A DNA stretch of 35,155 nucleotides from Verrucomicrobiota bacterium (GTDB lineage Bacteria; Verrucomicrobiota; Verrucomicrobiia; Limisphaerales; CAIMTB01), in NCBI GenBank assembly GCA_963205105.1, contig CAUJJW010000008.1, forward strand, positions 1-35,155. The letters run 5' to 3'. Positions 31,468-35,155 of this stretch are shown piece after piece (position 1 is the first letter of the stretch; every line of letters starts with the position of its first letter). The notes under the pieces are model-generated. The model ran no database searches, had not been told where the DNA came from, and saw only the letters and a list, made by a program, of their open reading frames with translations. The translations under genes were made by a program, and so were the position numbers.

Positions 31468-34278
31468 GTGGTCACGGCTCAGACCCAATACAGCCTCGGA
31501 AACGCCCGCTCGTACTTCGCCGAGCATCTGGCGGTCGGGGACTATTATGCCGAGGGTCAGACCGTCGCCGGCCTGTGGTTTGGCCGTGGTTGCGAGCGCT
31601 TGGCTCTCGCCGGTCGTGTTGGTGAATCCGAGTTCCTCCGCCTCTGCGATAATCAGCATCCCTCCACCGCAGAGCCCCTCACCGCTCGCCTGAATACCGT
31701 CCGGGCCTCTGACAGTAGCACCACGGCCAATCGCCGGATCTTCTTCGACTTCACCTTCTCTCCCCCCAAGTCGGTTTCCATCGCGGCGTTGGTGGGAGGT
31801 GATGACCGAATAGTGGCTGCCCACGCACAGGCGGTTCACTCGGCCCTCTCAGAATTCGAGTCCTTTGCCGCGACCCGAATCCGAGTCCACGGTGCCGACA
31901 CCAATCGGTCCACTGGGAATCTGGTCAGCGCCCTCTTCACCCACGAGACATCCCGGGCACTCGATCCACATCTCCACACCCACACCATCGTCTTCAATGC
32001 CACCTGGGACCCCGTCGAGAACCGGTGGAAAGCGCTCCAGAACCAGGATCTCCTGGGTGCCAAGAAATTCGCCGAGAACGCCTACTACCATGAGTTGGCC
32101 AAGGCGCTGCGAGGTTTTGGCTATCAGCTTCGGAATCGGCTTCAGGGGGATTTCGAGATCGAAGGGATCGCTCCGGACCTCTGCACCCGCTTCTCCAAAC
32201 GCCATGCCCAGATCGACCAGGCTTTGACTCAACTCCTGACCGATAAGCCCGAACTCGCTGGGGCCAACCTCAAGGATCTTCGAAGTCGACTGGCAACGGC
32301 TGAACGGGCTCGCAAACAGAAGGAACTGGGCCGAGCTGAATTGCAGGATCTCTGGGAAAGCCAAACCACCACAACGGAGCGCCAGGCATTCCGCCAATTG
32401 ACTCGATCGGGTCCCGGGAATGCCACGGTCTCCATGGAAGATGCCGTCGCCTGGGCCGAGGAACATCTCTTTGACCGCGAGTCGGTGGTTCCGGAGCATC
32501 GGATCTGGCAGGAGGCGTTGGCTCGGAGTCGAGGTGGGGATTTCACCCTCGCTGAGCTGAAGTCCTTCACCGGCGCTTCCAGAGGCTACCTGCGACACCC
32601 CGACTCCCCGGGTACAGTAACCCTGCCCGAGGTCCTCCACCGGGAGCAGCACATTATCCGACTCGCTCGCGACGGAATCGGCGCCTTCCATCCCCTCGTC
32701 CGAACGGGAGCCCCACTCGATCCCAGACTCGATACCGACCAGCGAGAAGCCCTGGGTCAGCTCCTCGGGTCGACCCATGCCATCACCGTGTTCCGGGGTG
32801 GTGCTGGAACGGGGAAGAGTTTCGTCCTCCGCCAACTCGTGGACCAGGTCATGGCGAGCGGTCGGCCGGTGATGGTCCTGGCCCCGCAACGACAGCAGGT
32901 GGTCGAGATGCAACAGGCTGGATTCCCGGAGCCTGCCACCGTCGCCCAGTTCCTCCTCCAGAAGGAGCTTCCCCAGGGAGCGGCCGTCATCGTCGATGAA
33001 GCCGGACAGATCGGAGGCCGGCAGATGCTCGATCTCCTCCGATTGGCCCAGGAACGTGATGCTCGGGTGATCCTCTCCGGGGACACTCGCCAGCATGGGC
33101 CGGTGGAAGCCTCGGATGCCCTGGTCGCTATCGAACGTCATGCCGGGGTGAAACCGGTGGAACTGCGACGTATCCGGCGTCAGGACCCGAACCTGGGCAA
33201 GAACCAGAAGGAAGCCAGAGCCATTACCCAGTACCGATCCGCCGTCGAAGCCGCCGCCAAGGGGGATCTCCGCAAGTCCTTCGAGCAATTGGATGCCATG
33301 GGGGCCGTGGTGCCCTGCTCCCCTGGCGATCAAGCCGACCGGTTGGCCGCCGAGTATCTCGCCCTAACGTCCTCCGGAGCCCCTGCCGTTGTGGTGTCAC
33401 AAACCTGGTCGGAGGTTCATCGGGTCAATGAGCGCATTCGTGATGCCCTGAAGTCCAGGGGGCTCCTCGGGACCGGCGACACCATGGTTCAGGCACTGGA
33501 TCGCCTCGACCTCACCACTGCCCAGAAACGGGACCAGCGGTTCTATCCGCCGGAAGCCGTGGTCGTCTTCAACCGGAAGGTCCGCCAGGCCGAAGCCGGC
33601 AAGACAGGTAAGCTCGCGGCCGTCCTCCCCGATGCGGTCCTCGTTGAGACCGAGGGCCGGCTCGTTCGGGTCGCCAACCGAATGTTGGACCACATCACGG
33701 TCTCCCTGCCCCGCGACATTCCCTTGAGCTCTGGGGATCGGCTCTGTCTCAAAGCCAATCGCACCCTGCCTTGTGGAGCCAAGGTCACCAATGGGGAACT
33801 GGCCACCGTGAAGTCCGTGAAGACCGGCGGGGAGATTGAGCTCACCGATGGTCGGATTCTCAATCGGGGTTATCGGGAGTTCCTGCCCGGATACGCCGTC
33901 ACCTCGTACGGGTCCCAGGGCAAAACGGTCGACTACGTGCTGATCTCCGACTCCGGCAGTCGCCCCGCCACGAATGCCCAGCAGTGGTACGTCTCCATTT
34001 CTCGTGGTCGCAAAGGCATCCGCATCTTCACGACCGACAAGGAACAGCTTCGCGAAAACATCCTCGCCACCGGTCATCGGCCTCTCGCCGTCGATCTGGC
34101 CGGACCCGTTGCTCCCCCGCGGAATGTCCCTCTGCGTTGGCGCCGGTTACACAGTCAGTTGGTGCGATTCGGCCAGTTGGCTGTCGCCCGGCTTGGCATG
34201 ATCCGCTTCCTCCGTCCCAAACCTCGAACCCCAGGAATCAGGCATGAGCAGCAAAGGACCCGAAAGCTGGGTGTGTGA
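31468..34278 (+). CDS. MobF-family relaxase-helicase (TrwC/TraI-like)
   Basis: The 936-residue product starts with the relaxase domain: catalytic Tyr candidates at Y16 (SYFAEH) and Y26/Y27 (DYYAEG), and the metal-binding HxHxH at H168/H170/H172 (DPHLHTHTIVFN). Residues 1-300 nick and covalently hold the transferred strand. A RecD-like helicase follows with Walker A GGAGTGKS (443-450), Walker B VIVDEAG (about 507-513) and late motif YGSQGKTVDYVL. This is the TrwC/TraI fusion. The GTG at 31468 is the likely start (MVTAQTQYSL); it has no strong ribosome binding site. Length is close to R388 TrwC (966). Neighbours are the phased array and TraK/TraL-like genes, so this is the core of a mobilisable or conjugative element. 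Confidence 0.95.
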   Translation: MVTAQTQYSLGNARSYFAEHLAVGDYYAEGQTVAGLWFGRGCERLALAGRVGESEFLRLCDNQHPSTAEPLTARLNTVRASDSSTTANRRIFFDFTFSPPKSVSIAALVGGDDRIVAAHAQAVHSALSEFESFAATRIRVHGADTNRSTGNLVSALFTHETSRALDPHLHTHTIVFNATWDPVENRWKALQNQDLLGAKKFAENAYYHELAKALRGFGYQLRNRLQGDFEIEGIAPDLCTRFSKRHAQIDQALTQLLTDKPELAGANLKDLRSRLATAERARKQKELGRAELQDLWESQTTTTERQAFRQLTRSGPGNATVSMEDAVAWAEEHLFDRESVVPEHRIWQEALARSRGGDFTLAELKSFTGASRGYLRHPDSPGTVTLPEVLHREQHIIRLARDGIGAFHPLVRTGAPLDPRLDTDQREALGQLLGSTHAITVFRGGAGTGKSFVLRQLVDQVMASGRPVMVLAPQRQQVVEMQQAGFPEPATVAQFLLQKELPQGAAVIVDEAGQIGGRQMLDLLRLAQERDARVILSGDTRQHGPVEASDALVAIERHAGVKPVELRRIRRQDPNLGKNQKEARAITQYRSAVEAAAKGDLRKSFEQLDAMGAVVPCSPGDQADRLAAEYLALTSSGAPAVVVSQTWSEVHRVNERIRDALKSRGLLGTGDTMVQALDRLDLTTAQKRDQRFYPPEAVVVFNRKVRQAEAGKTGKLAAVLPDAVLVETEGRLVRVANRMLDHITVSLPRDIPLSSGDRLCLKANRTLPCGAKVTNGELATVKSVKTGGEIELTDGRILNRGYREFLPGYAVTSYGSQGKTVDYVLISDSGSRPATNAQQWYVSISRGRKGIRIFTTDKEQLRENILATGHRPLAVDLAGPVAPPRNVPLRWRRLHSQLVRFGQLAVARLGMIRFLRPKPRTPGIRHEQQRTRKLGV

Positions 34279-34609
34279 TACCAATGTCCATTCCCTGCGG
34301 GTCGAGGAATCCCCGGAGCGCATCCTCCTCCTGCCCTACGACCAGTTCGTCTACGCCGAGTTCCATCCTTCGGGATCGGAGCAACGCCTGGATCTCATGT
34401 TCGCCACCCATGAGGTGCAGATCCATGGGTACGCCCTCCGCCGTCTGGTTGTCGCCCTGCAACGGCGCGAGTTGGCCCTCATCACACCCCTTTCTTCCTC
34501 AGCCCGACCCGCCATCTCCGACGGTCAAACCGTCATTCGGCAGATCTCGGTCAGCGAGGTGAAGAACCCGGATGCCGCAACGCCGGGACACGCAGCCGCC
34601 AAAACCTAA
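34244..34609 (+). CDS. Hypothetical protein following the relaxase (121 aa)
   Basis: The product starts MSSKGPESWVCDTNVHSLRV and contains YDQFVYAEFHPSGSEQRLDLMFATHEVQIHGYALRRL, quoted as its two parts: YDQFVYAEFHPSG and FATHEVQIHGYALRRL. It is soluble and about 80 residues are well structured; the last 30 look disordered. No family is recognised. The ATG at 34244 overlaps the relaxase end by 35 bp and has AGGA upstream, so the two are coupled. Probably an accessory of the transfer or plasmid module. Confidence 0.6.
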   Translation: MSSKGPESWVCDTNVHSLRVEESPERILLLPYDQFVYAEFHPSGSEQRLDLMFATHEVQIHGYALRRLVVALQRRELALITPLSSSARPAISDGQTVIRQISVSEVKNPDAATPGHAAAKT

Positions 34610-34613
34610 ACCC

Positions 34614-34949
34614 ATGTCTCCTTGGAATGACGCGAGTGAACTGGTCGGCACCTACGGGTGCCGTGCCATGCCGTGCGCCCAAGAGCTTGCGGCCCCCCTG
34701 CAATCAGGCACCTGCATTGCCTCGGTCTCGGACCCTGGACCACTCAACCCTTCCGAGGGTCTGGTCGCGGTCTGCCACCCGGGTGGTCCGGCTTCCTTCG
34801 AATCCAACGGGGACCCCGACCTCCGGCCCGCCGCCCTCGCCTGCTCCATTCCAGGCGGACAACACCAACAAACCCGAAAACGAAACACACAAAAAATCGA
34901 AACGTTATGGCCTGGATCGAAAGCCATCAGTCCCTCGGGGGACATCTGA
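34614..34949 (+). CDS. Possible small gene of unknown role
   Basis: An open frame from ATG 34614 gives 111 residues (MSPWNDASELVGTYGCRAMP at its start). It has six Cys, no recognised domain, and overlaps the start of the next gene by 43 bp. No convincing ribosome binding site. It may be non-coding. Confidence 0.3.
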   Translation: MSPWNDASELVGTYGCRAMPCAQELAAPLQSGTCIASVSDPGPLNPSEGLVAVCHPGGPASFESNGDPDLRPAALACSIPGGQHQQTRKRNTQKIETLWPGSKAISPSGDI

Positions 34950-35155
34950 AGTTGCGCCGATTGGCACGCATGCTGCGTGTCCACGGCGCGCAAGCCATCG
35001 GACACCTACACTACCTCTGGTGGTGGGCTCTGGACGGGGCGCCGACCGGCGACCTCTCAGGGCTCACCCACGAGGAAATCGCGGAGCTGGCGGAATGGCC
35101 CGGTGACCCGGATGCATTCGTCGCTGCGCTGAAGGCCTGTGGTTGGCTGGACCCG
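34907..35155 (+). CDS. Replication-type protein, 5' part (cut by window edge)
   Basis: The visible 83 residues start MAWIESHQSLGGHLKLRRLA and go on with MLRVHGAQAIGHLHYLWWWA, a Leu/Trp-rich winged-helix pattern that I know from phage replisome organisers and plasmid replication proteins (MAWIESHQxLxxHPKLxxLA). It likely binds DNA at an origin or recruits the helicase. The ATG at 34907 follows an A-rich leader. The gene runs off the right edge, so its size and domains beyond residue 83 are unknown. Its place after the relaxase fits a plasmid or integrative element backbone. Confidence 0.6.
   Translation, partial: MAWIESHQSLGGHLKLRRLARMLRVHGAQAIGHLHYLWWWALDGAPTGDLSGLTHEEIAELAEWPGDPDAFVAALKACGWLDP

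Overview
The window looks like the accessory, mobile-element-rich part of a Verrucomicrobiota genome (soil or freshwater type). The assignment rests on family resemblance: secreted proteins with the NLxxWT / FFRA motif common in that phylum (28285-29280), a secreted GTDPGRFV-type protein (26848-28245), and moderately high GC. It is inference, because there is no rRNA or other phylogenetic marker in the window.

Layout, left to right. (1) 1-4112: a two-helix membrane protein, then a long TlpA-like thioredoxin protein (minus). The latter is bracketed by two nearly identical 79-bp copies of a decayed coding fragment. (2) 4113-7783: a run of minus-strand genes separated by three attC-like sites (RYYYAAC...GTTRRRY ends around inverted repeats). 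I read this as an integron gene-cassette array without an integron integrase (a CALIN). Cargo: a trypsin-like protease, a Cys-rich protein, two unknown small proteins, and a zinc-knuckle protein with a PD-(D/E)XK-like C-terminus. (3) 8117-about 11450: a prophage remnant with an XRE regulator, two small proteins, a ParB-like protein, a Mom-like DNA-modification acyltransferase, a tRNA-Gly-like gene, a terminase small subunit and a cut-off terminase large subunit. (4) 11450-12843: mostly non-coding sequence with one small conserved gene that has a very strong ribosome binding site. (5) 12844-17101: chromosome-like genes, comprising small membrane proteins with an XRE regulator, an ECF sigma factor with a membrane partner, and a broken serine hydrolase. 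(6) 17585-17703: seven perfect 17-bp tandem repeats. (7) 17868-21490: a two-gene minus-strand operon whose large product carries two FRG domains, a plausible defence or stress cassette. (8) 21762-25616: an OppF-type ABC ATPase fragment, then two divergent tyrosine recombinases on either side of a 3' fragment of a tRNA-Arg gene. This is an integration hot spot, with excisionase-like HTH proteins after it. (9) 26848-29280: two secreted proteins. (10) 29667-35155: a DNA-mobilisation module. It has TraL-like and TraK-like genes on the minus strand, a roughly 360-bp intergenic array of GTG-containing motifs spaced 11-12 bp apart (candidate oriT), a MobF relaxase-helicase, and small genes leading to a replication-type protein cut by the window edge.

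The most unusual items are the helically phased GTGYSC array between the TraK-like gene and the relaxase, the integrase-less cassette array, and the double-FRG operon. Several genes carry frameshifts or stops (12844-13274, 15558-17101, 29667-30110). These could be real decay or sequence errors.
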